64,000 bases of DNA from Ekhidna sp051379705 (GCF_051379705.1 NZ_CP179868.1:2232001-2296000), one strand, 5' to 3'; shown: positions 52,718-61,188, numbered from the stretch's first letter. Made by a program: numbers and translations. The notes: a model not told the origin generated them from the letters alone.

Positions 52718-52731
52718 AACTCAAAAGGACA

Positions 52732-53559
52732 ATGAACTATTTAATCATATTAATGGCGCTGATTTTTCCTGACCTCAAGGAGGATAAGGTGGAAATCAAC
52801 AAGACATACACGCTGACAAATCCGAGTGAAATGGCAGTGATTATCAACAATATCAATGGCGATGTAGAGGTGGAAACCTCTAATGATAACAAGGTCTATC
52901 TATCACTAGTCATCGAGATGTCAGCAAGTACAGACGCACTTCTTGCAAAGGCAAAGGAGGAATTGAAACTGGGAGAAATACAGACTGAAGACTCACTGAT
53001 TTTCTTTACAAAAGCACCTTTTATCAAGAAATGCCGCTGGGGAAATGTCTCCGGTTACGACATACGGGAGCACCCGAAATATGACTTTAAATATCAATAT
53101 AAGTTGAAGGTTCCAAAAAATGTAAAGCTGGAAGCAAAGACGATAAACAATGGAGATGTGTTGGTCGAGAATGTAAGTGGAGCCGTAAAAGCGTGCAATG
53201 TAAACGGAGCGGTAGAGATCAAAAATGCCAGAAAAGTCTTACAAGCATCCACTGTGAACGGCGATGTGACCATCAACTTTCTGGAAAGCCCGAAAGAAGC
53301 CATAGACTTCAACACGGTAAATGGAGATTTCAATTTCAAGCTCCCGAAAGACTTCAGCGCCAAGGTTTACTTCAATACCATGAACGGAGATATGTACACG
53401 GCATTCGACTATCAGACCATGAGTCCGAAAGTGGAGAGAAGCACAGAGAACGGAAAGTTTAAAATTGGAACCAAATCAGGAGTCCAGATTGGATCTGGTG
53501 GGCCTGAGCTTTCCTTCCGTAGTATAAACGGGAACGTTTATTTAAAAAAGAGTGAATAA
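52732..53559 (+). CDS. DUF4097-type beta-strand repeat protein (first)
   Basis: A 275-residue exported protein with a short hydrophobic N terminus (NYLIILMALIF). The body is rich in NG-turn strand repeats typical of DUF4097 beta-helix-like proteins: NINGDVEVE, INNGDVLVE, NVNGAVEI, TVNGDVTI, TVNGDFNF, TMNGDMYT, SINGNVYL. It probably forms a repetitive sheet structure in the periplasm or on the surface. It lies 14 bases after the HEAT gene and is probably induced with the sigma unit; its partner follows after 28 bases. Confidence 0.82.
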   Translation: MNYLIILMALIFPDLKEDKVEINKTYTLTNPSEMAVIINNINGDVEVETSNDNKVYLSLVIEMSASTDALLAKAKEELKLGEIQTEDSLIFFTKAPFIKKCRWGNVSGYDIREHPKYDFKYQYKLKVPKNVKLEAKTINNGDVLVENVSGAVKACNVNGAVEIKNARKVLQASTVNGDVTINFLESPKEAIDFNTVNGDFNFKLPKDFSAKVYFNTMNGDMYTAFDYQTMSPKVERSTENGKFKIGTKSGVQIGSGGPELSFRSINGNVYLKKSE

Positions 53560-53587
53560 CCGCACGTAAGTGCAATAAATATAGCAT

Positions 53588-54403
53588 ATGAAAAACTTAT
53601 TGATAATAGCATTTTTGATAGCCTCAGGCAGCATCTGGGCGCAAGAATTCAATGAAAAAATAGCTGTGCCACTAAGCTCTCCGGACAAAAGGGGAAAGTT
53701 GGAAGTCGGCCAGGTTCGAGGCAACATCGTAATTACAGCCTACAACGGCAAAGAAGTAATCATTCAAGCCACATCAGGCAAGGACGATTGCGACGGCTGT
53801 GATCATGATCATGGAGACAAGAAGAGCAGCGCTCCATCAGGAATGAAGCGAATTGCCAGCAGCCCATTGGAGTTGGAAGCTTCAGAAAACAACAATAAGG
53901 TTGAAATCGAAACCAACTCCTGGAAAAAGCCGATTAATCTCGATATTAAAATACCGGCAAACTTTGACTTAGAAGTTTCTACGGTTCATGGAACGATAGA
54001 AGTAACGGGAATCAGTGGCACGCATGAGATTTCTTCAGTCAACGGTAAGCTGACATTAAAAGACATGAGCGGGTCCATTGTATCTAACACGGTAAATGGC
54101 ACCATTCTGGTAAACTTTAAATCCGTAAAGCAAAATGAGCCCATGTCCTTTGTTACACTCAATGGCAATGTTGATGTGACCTTCCCGACAAACATTAAGG
54201 CACGAGCTAAGATGCGCTCAGACCGTGGCGAGATATTTACCGATTTTGATATGAGTGTAGATCAATCAAAACCGGAGGTTAAGTCGAATGATGGCGAGTA
54301 CAAAGTATCAATCAATTCATGGGTATATGGAGATATCAATGGCGGAGGACCGGAGTATACTTTTAAGAACATGAATGGGGACATCATCATCAGAAAACAA
54401 TAA
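53588..54403 (+). CDS. DUF4097-type beta-strand repeat protein (second, with CxxCxHxH cluster)
   Basis: A 271-residue exported protein with a signal peptide (LLIIAFLIASGSIWA). The NG-turn repeats resemble those of its neighbour (TVHGTIEV, SVNGKLTL, TVNGTILV, TLNGNVDV). Unlike the neighbour it carries a Cys/His-rich cluster at residues 66-77, with Cys68, Cys71, His73 and His75 in GKDDCDGCDHDHGDKK, which looks suited to metal binding. This is the last gene of the sigma unit and ends at a strong terminator. Confidence 0.82.
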   Translation: MKNLLIIAFLIASGSIWAQEFNEKIAVPLSSPDKRGKLEVGQVRGNIVITAYNGKEVIIQATSGKDDCDGCDHDHGDKKSSAPSGMKRIASSPLELEASENNNKVEIETNSWKKPINLDIKIPANFDLEVSTVHGTIEVTGISGTHEISSVNGKLTLKDMSGSIVSNTVNGTILVNFKSVKQNEPMSFVTLNGNVDVTFPTNIKARAKMRSDRGEIFTDFDMSVDQSKPEVKSNDGEYKVSINSWVYGDINGGGPEYTFKNMNGDIIIRKQ

Positions 54404-54432
54404 ATAGTAAAGTACTTTTCTTAAAGTAAGAG

Positions 54433-54454
54433 CCCGCTTCACGCGGGTTTTTTT
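54433..54454 (+). terminator. Intrinsic terminator of the ECF/DUF4097 operon
   Basis: CCCGC (54433-54437) and GCGGG (54443-54447) form a GC stem with a 5-base loop, followed by seven T residues. It ends the operon that starts at 51360. Confidence 0.9.
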
Positions 54455-54476
54455 ATTCCTACTTATCTTTCCTTCC

Positions 54477-55388
54477 ATGGAAGCTATCGATCAGGTCACA
54501 CTCAACTTTAGTGAGGCAAACCTCTTTTACCTCAACCTGAGCCTGGGGTTTATTATGTTCGGAGTAGCCATCAATCTTCGACTTGAGGACTTTCTTCGCG
54601 TAATCAAAAGCCCAAAATCTGCACTTGCAGGAATGTTATCACAGTTTTTGGTGCTTCCGGCCCTGACCTTCCTCCTGATATTACTCATTCAACCAAGGCC
54701 CAGCTTTGCATTGGGAATGATGCTGGTAGCAGCTTGTCCGGGAGGGAATATTTCAAATTTTATGGTGGCGATGGCTCGTGGCAACACTGCCCTGTCCGTT
54801 AGTCTGACTGCAGTTTCTAGCACACTGGCGATTTTTATGACGCCAATAAACTTAACACTCTGGGCAAGTCTCTATGCGCCGACATCAGTTATCCTCACGG
54901 AGGTAAGTCTGGATTTCTGGCAACTTTTGAAAACCATCACGATGCTATTACTAGTGCCAATCATGCTGGGTATGATGCTAAGAAAGTGGAAACCAAAACT
55001 TGCAGACAAACTTCATCCGGTCATGCACTACAGTTCCATATTCATTTTCGCGGCAATTGTCTGTATGGCTTTTAGCGCCAACTTCAACCTATTCCTGGAA
55101 TACATTCACCTGGTGCTATTATTGGTATTAGCACATAATGCCGTAGCGCTAACCGCCGGCTATCAGGTAGGGAAACTATTTCGACTTCCTCAGGCAGATC
55201 GAAGGTCAATAGCGATAGAGACAGGCATTCAAAATTCTGGACTAGGCCTGATTCTAATTTTTAGTTTTTTCGAAGGATTGGGAGGCATGGCTATCGTAGC
55301 AGCCTGGTGGGGGATTTGGCACATATTATCTGGCTTGAGCATCGCTTATTTCTGGAGTAGAAATCGTGAATTGGCGCCCGCCAATTAG
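54477..55388 (+). CDS. Bile acid:sodium symporter (BASS) family transporter
   Basis: A 303-residue inner-membrane protein with about nine to ten hydrophobic helices. Family features are FIMFGVAINLRLEDF, the sodium-site region ACPGGNISNFMVAMARGNTALSVSLTAVSS (in part) around residue 90-120, and ETGIQNSGLGLIL in the second half. Members transport organic anions with sodium; bile acids themselves are unlikely in a free-living cell. It stands alone between two terminators. Confidence 0.88.
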   Translation: MEAIDQVTLNFSEANLFYLNLSLGFIMFGVAINLRLEDFLRVIKSPKSALAGMLSQFLVLPALTFLLILLIQPRPSFALGMMLVAACPGGNISNFMVAMARGNTALSVSLTAVSSTLAIFMTPINLTLWASLYAPTSVILTEVSLDFWQLLKTITMLLLVPIMLGMMLRKWKPKLADKLHPVMHYSSIFIFAAIVCMAFSANFNLFLEYIHLVLLLVLAHNAVALTAGYQVGKLFRLPQADRRSIAIETGIQNSGLGLILIFSFFEGLGGMAIVAAWWGIWHILSGLSIAYFWSRNRELAPAN

Positions 55389-55461
55389 TTGTGCTGATTA
55401 TCAATACATTAGGCGATTTAATTCAATTGTCTGCCTAATAGCCAATAGCAAATTATTTCCT

Positions 55462-55469
55462 TATTTTTG
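55462..55469 (+). promoter_or_regulatory. Candidate -7 promoter box for the PpiD-like gene
   Basis: TATTTTTG fits TAnnTTTG and lies 32 bases upstream of the ATG at 55502. No good TTTG appears at the -33 distance. Confidence 0.35.
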
Positions 55470-55501
55470 CCGACCTTATTACAAAGAGCATTTAGAATAA
55501 C

Positions 55502-57334
55502 ATGGCACTAATAGGCATACTGAGAAACAAGATGGGTAAGATCGTGGTGGGAGCAATCATGGTCACAATGGTCGCTTTCATTGGAACAGACCTTATTGGC
55601 AATTCTACAATATTGGGAGGCGGAGACAACCCAGATATTGGCGAGATCGCTGGACAAGGAATTAGCAATGCTGAGTTTCAAAATAAAGTAGACGAGCTTT
55701 CATACAATTTTGCAATCAACATGGGTCGAAACCCTTTGCAGCAAGAAACCGATGAAATAAGAAATCAAGCATGGAATGCGCTTATCCTGGAAAAAGCATA
55801 CGGCGAGCAGTTCGATGAACTGGGAATCGTCGTGACCAATGATGAATTGGTAGATATGGTGCAGGGAAGCAATATCAGCCCACAAATCAGACAATTCTTC
55901 GCAGATCCTCAAACAGGACAATTCAGCAAGGAAAATGTAACCGCTTTTCTGGGTAGCCTTCAGCAGGCACAGCCACAGCAGCGAAACTCGTGGATTTCTT
56001 TCGAGCAATCGTTGGTTCCAAGTAGAAAGATTGAAAAATATGCAAACCTCTTTACGAAGACCAATTATGTAACCAAGTATGAAGCGAAAGAGGAATACAT
56101 TAATCAGAATGCATCAGCTACTATCGATTATATGTATGTGCCATTCCTGAGCATATCAGACTCATCAGTTAGCATTACTGACAGTGAGCTACAGGCTTAC
56201 CTTGATGCACACGAATCAGAATTTCAGAGAGAAGAAACCAGAAGCCTTTCATATGTCATTTTTGATATCAAGCCTTCAAGTGCCGATTCTGCCATCGTAA
56301 TGGATGAAGTAGCAGACCTAAAAATGTCACTAACAAATGCATCAAATGATTCAAGTTTTGTTGTGATCAATTCTGATGATCCATATCCATACATTACCTA
56401 TACAGCAGATAACCTTCCGGATTCATTGCTTGGAAAAGAAGTCGGATATGTTTCGTCTCCTGTTATCGTAAATGGATATTACGAATTTTACAAATTGTCT
56501 AGAAGAGATCAGATCGCTGCTGATAGTGTGCTTTTCAGAGTAGCCAAGATGAAGAAAGAATTCTTCGTTTCAGATGAAACAATCAATGAGTCTTATAGAG
56601 AAGCGGATCTATTTGCGGCTTCTGCTGGCAATGTCGAGGAATTTAATAGACTGGCGGAAGAGCAAGGGTTGACAGTAAGAGAAGCCAATAGAATTGGCAA
56701 GAACGCCCAGCGTGTTGGACCATTAGTAGAAGCAAGAAGCTTGGTACTTTGGTTATACAATGAGGGCTCAGCTGGTGCTGTATCTGATGTAAAAGAGATC
56801 GGAGATAGATATGTAGTTGCGGCTATGACCTCAGCGCAGGAAAAAGGCGTAGCTAATCTCGATGAAGTTAGAAACCAGGTGGAACGAAAAGTTAGAAATG
56901 AGAAAAAAGCACAAAATATCGTCAGCACTCTTGGCGGACTGGATGCCTCAGATGTTGAGTCACTAGCTGTAGCATATGGTGAAGGCGCTAAAACAGGCAC
57001 CGCAGATTTTCAAATGTTCTCTAGCAGTATCAATGGAGTAGGTTATGCTCCGGAAGCAATTGGTCTTTCATTTGCGCTTGACGAAGAAGAAATCACTCAG
57101 GCGTTTGCCATTCAGGATGGAGTGATCGTGATCAAGCTATCAGCAAAAGATATTCCTGCTGATCTTGATGAGTACTCGCAGTTTGCACTTCAGGTATCAC
57201 GTCAGAGACTTGGACAAAACGCGATGATTGCAGATTTCCCGCTTTCATACTTCAGGCTATTTGTCCCAAGAAAGATCGATCAAGCGGTTAAAGAGTTTGC
57301 TGAAATTGAGGATATGAGATATAAGTTCTTTTAA
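55502..57334 (+). CDS. PpiD/SurA-like periplasmic chaperone without visible parvulin domain
   Basis: A 610-residue protein with an N-terminal membrane anchor (VVGAIMVTMVAFIGTDLIG) and a long periplasmic part. Residues 35-170 form a SurA-N-like chaperone domain (QGISNAEFQNKVDELSYNFA, LILEKAYGEQFDELGIVVTNDELVDM, in parts). Residues 240-330 and 380-590 resemble the linker and C-terminal parts of Bacteroidota PpiD. The parvulin domain expected between these (ARHIL and GG-x-LGWF signatures) is not seen, and the sequence passes from a KLSRRDQIAADSVLF segment to a helical one. It probably keeps a chaperone role. A terminator follows. Confidence 0.78.
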   Translation: MALIGILRNKMGKIVVGAIMVTMVAFIGTDLIGNSTILGGGDNPDIGEIAGQGISNAEFQNKVDELSYNFAINMGRNPLQQETDEIRNQAWNALILEKAYGEQFDELGIVVTNDELVDMVQGSNISPQIRQFFADPQTGQFSKENVTAFLGSLQQAQPQQRNSWISFEQSLVPSRKIEKYANLFTKTNYVTKYEAKEEYINQNASATIDYMYVPFLSISDSSVSITDSELQAYLDAHESEFQREETRSLSYVIFDIKPSSADSAIVMDEVADLKMSLTNASNDSSFVVINSDDPYPYITYTADNLPDSLLGKEVGYVSSPVIVNGYYEFYKLSRRDQIAADSVLFRVAKMKKEFFVSDETINESYREADLFAASAGNVEEFNRLAEEQGLTVREANRIGKNAQRVGPLVEARSLVLWLYNEGSAGAVSDVKEIGDRYVVAAMTSAQEKGVANLDEVRNQVERKVRNEKKAQNIVSTLGGLDASDVESLAVAYGEGAKTGTADFQMFSSSINGVGYAPEAIGLSFALDEEEITQAFAIQDGVIVIKLSAKDIPADLDEYSQFALQVSRQRLGQNAMIADFPLSYFRLFVPRKIDQAVKEFAEIEDMRYKFF

Positions 57335-57364
57335 TAGCTCAATTAAACAAAAACCAAAAAAATT

Positions 57365-57395
57365 AGCCACTCCATTTATTAGAGTGGCTTTTTTT
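57365..57395 (+). terminator. Intrinsic terminator after the PpiD-like gene
   Basis: AGCCACTC (57365-57372) and GAGTGGCT (57382-57389) form an 8-bp stem with a 9-base loop, followed by T residues. The convergent globin gene ends 35 bases further on. Confidence 0.9.
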
Positions 57396-57429
57396 GTGGT
57401 GAAGTATCCTAACGGGAATGGGAAAAGAT

Positions 57430-57885
57430 CTATGAAAAGACTTTTTTGAAAAACTTCACTACAGCATTTCTTTCTTTTGGTGGTGCCGCGATCATGTGTC
57501 TGGATATAAATACAAGCATCTTGCGCCATGATTCCCCAACATCATTTGTGTAGTCATCACCCATCGCTTTTCTGATAGTAAAGAGCAAAGCTTTTACCAC
57601 AAATGGATAATGAGAAGACTCCACACCAATTTTGTTCTTATGGAATCTTCCCAATTTGTGTAGTTCCGGTACTAAAGCGTCTACATCATGGATGTTATCA
57701 ATCACAACATCGATTGTCATCTGCAGTTTCTTGGAAAGAGAACTCATATCATCGGGAAAATAGAACCTGACCTCTGGGGCCATCTTAAATAGTGCATTGT
57801 AAAAAGAGGTCATCGTTTGAAGCTCTTTTCCGGCAAGACTTTGCCATGACGTGACGATATTATTAGCGTCATCTTTAGTAAGCAT
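57430..57885 (-). CDS. Single-domain globin (downstream of two)
   Basis: A 151-residue globin of the flavohemoglobin-domain type without a reductase part. The proximal heme histidine is His82 in LHKLGRFHKNKIGVE, and the N-terminal MTSFYNALFKMAPEVRFYF segment carries Tyr29 (B10) and the CD-loop phenylalanines. The rest follows the globin pattern (YPFVVKALLFTIRKAMG, SWRKMLVFISRHM). It starts 11 bases after the first globin gene, so the two form a pair. It may bind oxygen or nitric oxide; the companion reductase is not nearby. Confidence 0.87.
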   Translation of the reverse strand: MLTKDDANNIVTSWQSLAGKELQTMTSFYNALFKMAPEVRFYFPDDMSSLSKKLQMTIDVVIDNIHDVDALVPELHKLGRFHKNKIGVESSHYPFVVKALLFTIRKAMGDDYTNDVGESWRKMLVFISRHMIAAPPKERNAVVKFFKKVFS

Positions 57886-57896
57886 AAGTTTTAGTT

Positions 57897-58379
57897 TTAA
57901 TGGTTGCCAAATAGTTTATTAAGCAGGCGATTCAAAGCGTTCTTTTCTTTTACTGGAGCCGCTTGCATTTTTTCTGAAATGTATTCGAGCACTTTTTTCC
58001 AAGCACCCTTGAGTTCATCAGTACTACGAGTTCCTAAAAGTTCATCAATCATCAGTAGTATGGATTCTGCGAAAAGCGCATAGTATTCGGGTTTAATTTT
58101 CAATCGGTTATGAATGCTACCCAGATCCGCTATCTGATTAGGGATTTTTTCTAAATCATGAATGTTATTGATGATGAAGTCCATCGTGTAAGAAAATTTG
58201 AGGGTCAATTTTTTGTAGTCTACTTCTCCCCCATTCTTTTTCTGAAAAAACTTTTGAGCATCAGGTGCTAATCTGAAAAAGGAATCGTAAAAAACAAGCT
58301 CATTTGAAATACCTGCTTCCGCCTTGAGAAGTATCCAGGAGTTTTTAATTAAGCTTCGTTCATGAGTTGATAAATTCAT
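57897..58379 (-). CDS. Single-domain globin (upstream of two)
   Basis: A 160-residue globin. The proximal histidine is His90 in DLGSIHNRLKIKPEYY, and Tyr31 (B10) lies in ELVFYDSFFRLAPDAQKFF, as in the single-domain flavohemoglobin-like group. It shares the ending motif EKMQAAPVKEKNAL with the second globin's RHMIAAPPKERNAV, so the two are ancient paralogs. I use the ATG at 58379, where the globin N terminus begins; a TTG at 58466 would extend it into the divergent DUF493 upstream region. TAGCTTTG (58418-58425, minus strand) is a promoter candidate. Confidence 0.87.
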   Translation of the reverse strand: MNLSTHERSLIKNSWILLKAEAGISNELVFYDSFFRLAPDAQKFFQKKNGGEVDYKKLTLKFSYTMDFIINNIHDLEKIPNQIADLGSIHNRLKIKPEYYALFAESILLMIDELLGTRSTDELKGAWKKVLEYISEKMQAAPVKEKNALNRLLNKLFGNH

Positions 58380-58566
58380 TCTTGTTAATGGTTTAAGCTG
58401 ATATATTTTAATTACCGCAAAGCTAGATGGCTGCTCAGTTGGATGAATTATAGAAAGAGTGTACAATAGGTGGACTAGTGTAAATAGCCTTCAAAGACTA
58501 GAAAAGCCTGTGATATGGTTGAAAAATAGGGAAGACTTACCTTTACAAAATATTATCAGAGAATTT

Positions 58567-58827
58567 ATGAGTTGGGATGAAAAATCATTTTTAGAGAAGC
58601 TGGAAGGAGCACATCAATTTCCGGATAATTACACCTTCAAGTTTATTGTAAAGCCTGAGCACCAGGCTAAAGTGGAGGCTTTGCTTCCTGGGGCCGAAGT
58701 AAAGCTGAAGCCTAGCTCCGGAAACAAATATGTGAGCGTGACCATGAGTCGAATGATGGATACCAGTAAAGATGTTGTGGATGTGTATGTTCAAGCCAAC
58801 AAGATCGAAGGAATCATAGCACTTTAA
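58567..58827 (+). CDS. DUF493 family protein
   Basis: An 86-residue cytoplasmic protein with the DUF493 ferredoxin-like fold: SFLEKLEGAHQFPDNYTFKFIVKP near the start and SSGNKYVSVTMSRMMDTSKDVVDVY at the end (in parts). The family is small and widespread; E. coli YbeD is its best known member. I use the ATG at 58567, the natural N terminus; longer frames upstream are unlikely. It is followed by a pterin dehydratase gene after 13 bases. Confidence 0.85.
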   Translation: MSWDEKSFLEKLEGAHQFPDNYTFKFIVKPEHQAKVEALLPGAEVKLKPSSGNKYVSVTMSRMMDTSKDVVDVYVQANKIEGIIAL

Positions 58828-58840
58828 AAGAGTAGAAAAA

Positions 58841-59074
58841 ATGAGTTGGAAAGAAGAAGACAACAAGCTAAAGAAGACATTTGAGTTTAAAGACTTTGTA
58901 GACGCATTTGGGTTTATGAGCCAGGTGGCAATCATCGCAGAGAAAATGAACCATCATCCCAATTGGAGCAATGTCTACAACACGGTAAGCTTTGAGTTGA
59001 ATACACACGATGCTGGTGATGTGGTTACAGAGAAAGATCAGAAGCTGGCGGAGGCAATTGACGCTCTTATATAA
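58841..59074 (+). CDS. 4a-hydroxytetrahydrobiopterin dehydratase
   Basis: A 77-residue pterin carbinolamine dehydratase (PCD/DCoH type). The signature HHPNWSNVYNTV carries the paired histidines, followed by LNTHDAGDVVTEKD with the third histidine. It dehydrates the pterin produced by aromatic amino acid hydroxylases or molybdopterin-related pathways. It is slightly short but complete, and is co-transcribed with DUF493. Confidence 0.92.
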   Translation: MSWKEEDNKLKKTFEFKDFVDAFGFMSQVAIIAEKMNHHPNWSNVYNTVSFELNTHDAGDVVTEKDQKLAEAIDALI

Positions 59075-59079
59075 CTCCG

Positions 59080-59634
59080 ATGAGTAGAAGTGCGATTATT
59101 GAAATACTTAAGTCAAGGTCACATTTGTTCCTTATTGCATGCTTCTTTGCTAATTGCGCAATAGCTCAGCAGGACAACAGAAGGATAACAATAACAATTT
59201 CCTCGTCTAATTTAAGTGAGGACTTTGGTATTGCATCATCTAAAAATGACGAGTTGCTTTTGCTCATCTATGAATTCCCAAACCAGCCTAATGAATTAAG
59301 CCAACCTGTTTTTGTAAAAGAATTCATTTTGGACGCAACAAGAATGGAATCCAAGCATGAATGGCTTTATGAATCTCCTATTCGGGATTTGATCTTTTTT
59401 CTAATAGAAAGAGATTCTGAGAGAACTGAACTTCAAATTGATCCTGTATTGCGGGTCTACTTTAAAAACATAATTGATTGCTCTGATCGAAGGGACTACT
59501 TGTGCATTGAAAAGTATTTGGAAGATGAGGACATGATTGGATATAGCAGATTTTCGATTCCTTCTGTTCACAACCTAAATGGGATTTATAAGCTAGACAA
59601 GTTCAACTATACTATAACTTTTCAGGATAGATAA
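59080..59634 (+). CDS. Hypothetical exported protein
   Basis: A 184-residue protein with a signal peptide (LFLIACFFANCAIAQ). The mature part has beta strands and charged turns with no recognised family. It has one notable cysteine-pair region (IDCSDRRDYLCIEKY). It starts 5 bases after the pterin dehydratase gene and ends 15 bases ahead of rsmI, so it may be in the same transcript. Confidence 0.65.
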   Translation: MSRSAIIEILKSRSHLFLIACFFANCAIAQQDNRRITITISSSNLSEDFGIASSKNDELLLLIYEFPNQPNELSQPVFVKEFILDATRMESKHEWLYESPIRDLIFFLIERDSERTELQIDPVLRVYFKNIIDCSDRRDYLCIEKYLEDEDMIGYSRFSIPSVHNLNGIYKLDKFNYTITFQDR

Positions 59635-59649
59635 ATTAACTTGGTTGTA

Positions 59650-60330
59650 ATGACCATCGAGCCCGGAAAACTATACCTTGTCCCCACACCCATTGGCAAC
59701 CTTGCCGATATGACCTATCGGTCTGTAGAAGTACTCAAAGGTGTTGACCTAATTCTGGCAGAAGATACACGTACCTCTGGATTTCTTTTAAAGCACTATG
59801 AGATTGGCACACCGGCTCAAAGTTTTCATGCACATAATGAGCATAAGAAAGTTGAGGAGGCCATAGAGAAATTGAAGAGCGGTATTTCAATTGCGCAGAT
59901 TTCTGATGCAGGTACTCCTGGCATTTCAGATCCCGGCTTCTTACTTGTTCGTGCGGCACTAGCCAACGATATTCCGGTTGATTCACTGCCAGGAGCAACA
60001 GCTTTCGTTCCAGCATTGATTAAGTCGGGGTTTCCATGTGAGCGCTTCGTATTTGAAGGATTTCTTCCACATAAGAAAGGAAGGCAAACCCGGATCGAGG
60101 CAATAAAGGAAGAGTCCAGAACTGCGATCTACTATGAGTCACCACATCGATTACTCAAAACATTACAACAATTCAAGGATATTTTAGGGGATCGAAACGT
60201 TTCAGTTTCCAGAGAGTTAACGAAGAAGTTCGAAGAGACCATCACAGGAAGCATTGACGATGTGTTGGCCTACTTCGAATCGAAAAGTATCAAAGGAGAA
60301 TTCGTCATTGTATTGGAGGGAGCCAAATGA
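59650..60330 (+). CDS. rsmI: 16S rRNA (cytidine(1402)-2'-O)-methyltransferase
   Basis: A 226-residue methylase of the tetrapyrrole family with canonical RsmI motifs: LYLVPTPIGNLADMTYRS at the start, AEDTRTSGFLLKHY, and ISDAGTPGISDPGF, followed by DSLPGATAFVPALIKSGFP. It methylates the ribose of C1402 in 16S rRNA with SAM. I use the ATG at 59650; an in-frame TTG 9 bases upstream is unlikely. It overlaps the next gene by 4 bases. A diverged paralog is at 4701-5411. Confidence 0.93.
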   Translation: MTIEPGKLYLVPTPIGNLADMTYRSVEVLKGVDLILAEDTRTSGFLLKHYEIGTPAQSFHAHNEHKKVEEAIEKLKSGISIAQISDAGTPGISDPGFLLVRAALANDIPVDSLPGATAFVPALIKSGFPCERFVFEGFLPHKKGRQTRIEAIKEESRTAIYYESPHRLLKTLQQFKDILGDRNVSVSRELTKKFEETITGSIDDVLAYFESKSIKGEFVIVLEGAK

Positions 60331-61112
60331 ATTTTGAAGAGATCACTCGAAAAGTTGCCGCTGTTGCTTACGAAACAGGCGCTTTTATTCGTCAAGAGCG
60401 CAGAAGGTTCTCATATGATTCTGTAGAGTTTAAAGGTGAGAGTAATTTGGTTTCTTATGTTGATAAAGAATCTGAAAGAAAAATAACCACAGGCTTAAAA
60501 AAGATCTTACCTGAAGCAGGCTTCATCACCGAGGAAGAAACGACCGAACAAGGGCAAAAGGAATTCACCTGGATTATAGATCCACTGGATGGCACAACCA
60601 ATTTCGTCCACGGAATTCCTAATTACTGTGTAAGCATCGGGCTCATGCATGAAGGAAAAATTATAGCAGGGGTAGTATATGAAGTAGCCAATGACGAATG
60701 CTTTTATGCCTGGAAAAACGGAGGAGCATATTTAAACAAGCAACGCATTCGAGTTTCTCAGGCCGCTGCATTTTCCGATTGTATTCTAGCCACCGGATTC
60801 CCCTATTTTGAATTTGAGCGACTGGAGGAATACCTGAAAATCCTGCATCAGCTGATGGAATCTACTCAAGGGCTCAGGCGTATGGGCAGCGCAGCTGCAG
60901 ATATGGCATACGTGGCTTGCGGCCGCTATGGTGGCTATTTTGAGTACAATCTAAACTCATATGACATTGCAGGTGGCGTCATACTGGTTCAGGAAGCAGG
61001 AGGTATCGTCACCGATTTTAGGGGAGGAGACGACTATATATTCGGAAGGGAAATTGTAGCAGGTGGGAGTGTTCAATCGCAACTCTTAGAAGTCATCCAA
61101 CGATACTGGTAA
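60327..61112 (+). CDS. Inositol monophosphatase family protein
   Basis: A 261-residue cytoplasmic phosphatase of the IMPase/SuhB family. Metal-binding residues are visible: Glu70 in ITEEET, and Asp85 and Asp88 in WIIDPLDGTTNF. The C-terminal DIAGGVILVQEAGGIVTDFRG motif is also present. It hydrolyses inositol phosphate or a similar sugar phosphate. It overlaps rsmI by ATGA. No other inositol gene is nearby. Confidence 0.92.
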   Translation: MNFEEITRKVAAVAYETGAFIRQERRRFSYDSVEFKGESNLVSYVDKESERKITTGLKKILPEAGFITEEETTEQGQKEFTWIIDPLDGTTNFVHGIPNYCVSIGLMHEGKIIAGVVYEVANDECFYAWKNGGAYLNKQRIRVSQAAAFSDCILATGFPYFEFERLEEYLKILHQLMESTQGLRRMGSAAADMAYVACGRYGGYFEYNLNSYDIAGGVILVQEAGGIVTDFRGGDDYIFGREIVAGGSVQSQLLEVIQRYW

Positions 61113-61131
61113 AAAAATTTATTTATATAAG

Positions 61132-61144
61132 TTAGGAATCCTAA
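61132..61144. promoter_or_regulatory. MarR operator 1 (TTAGGAATCCTAA)
   Basis: A 13-base palindrome with a one-base centre. It covers the expected -33 region of the promoter at 61155-61162. An identical site lies 40 bases downstream, and a related one overlaps the promoter of the marR gene. Confidence 0.75.
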
Positions 61145-61154
61145 TTAATAAAAG

Positions 61155-61162
61155 TATGTTTG
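61155..61162 (+). promoter_or_regulatory. -7 promoter box of the MarR-controlled secreted-protein gene
   Basis: TATGTTTG matches TAnnTTTG exactly. It lies between the two operator copies, with TTAG of operator 1 at the -33 distance (19-base spacing). The predicted start is near 61169, some 20 bases before the ATG. Confidence 0.65.
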
Positions 61163-61171
61163 CATAATAAG

Positions 61172-61184
61172 TTAGGAATCCTAA
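61172..61184. promoter_or_regulatory. MarR operator 2 (TTAGGAATCCTAA)
   Basis: Identical to operator 1, including the flanking bases (ATAAG before, TTA after). It lies just after the predicted transcription start, so binding would block initiation. Confidence 0.75.
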
Positions 61185-61188
61185 TTAT

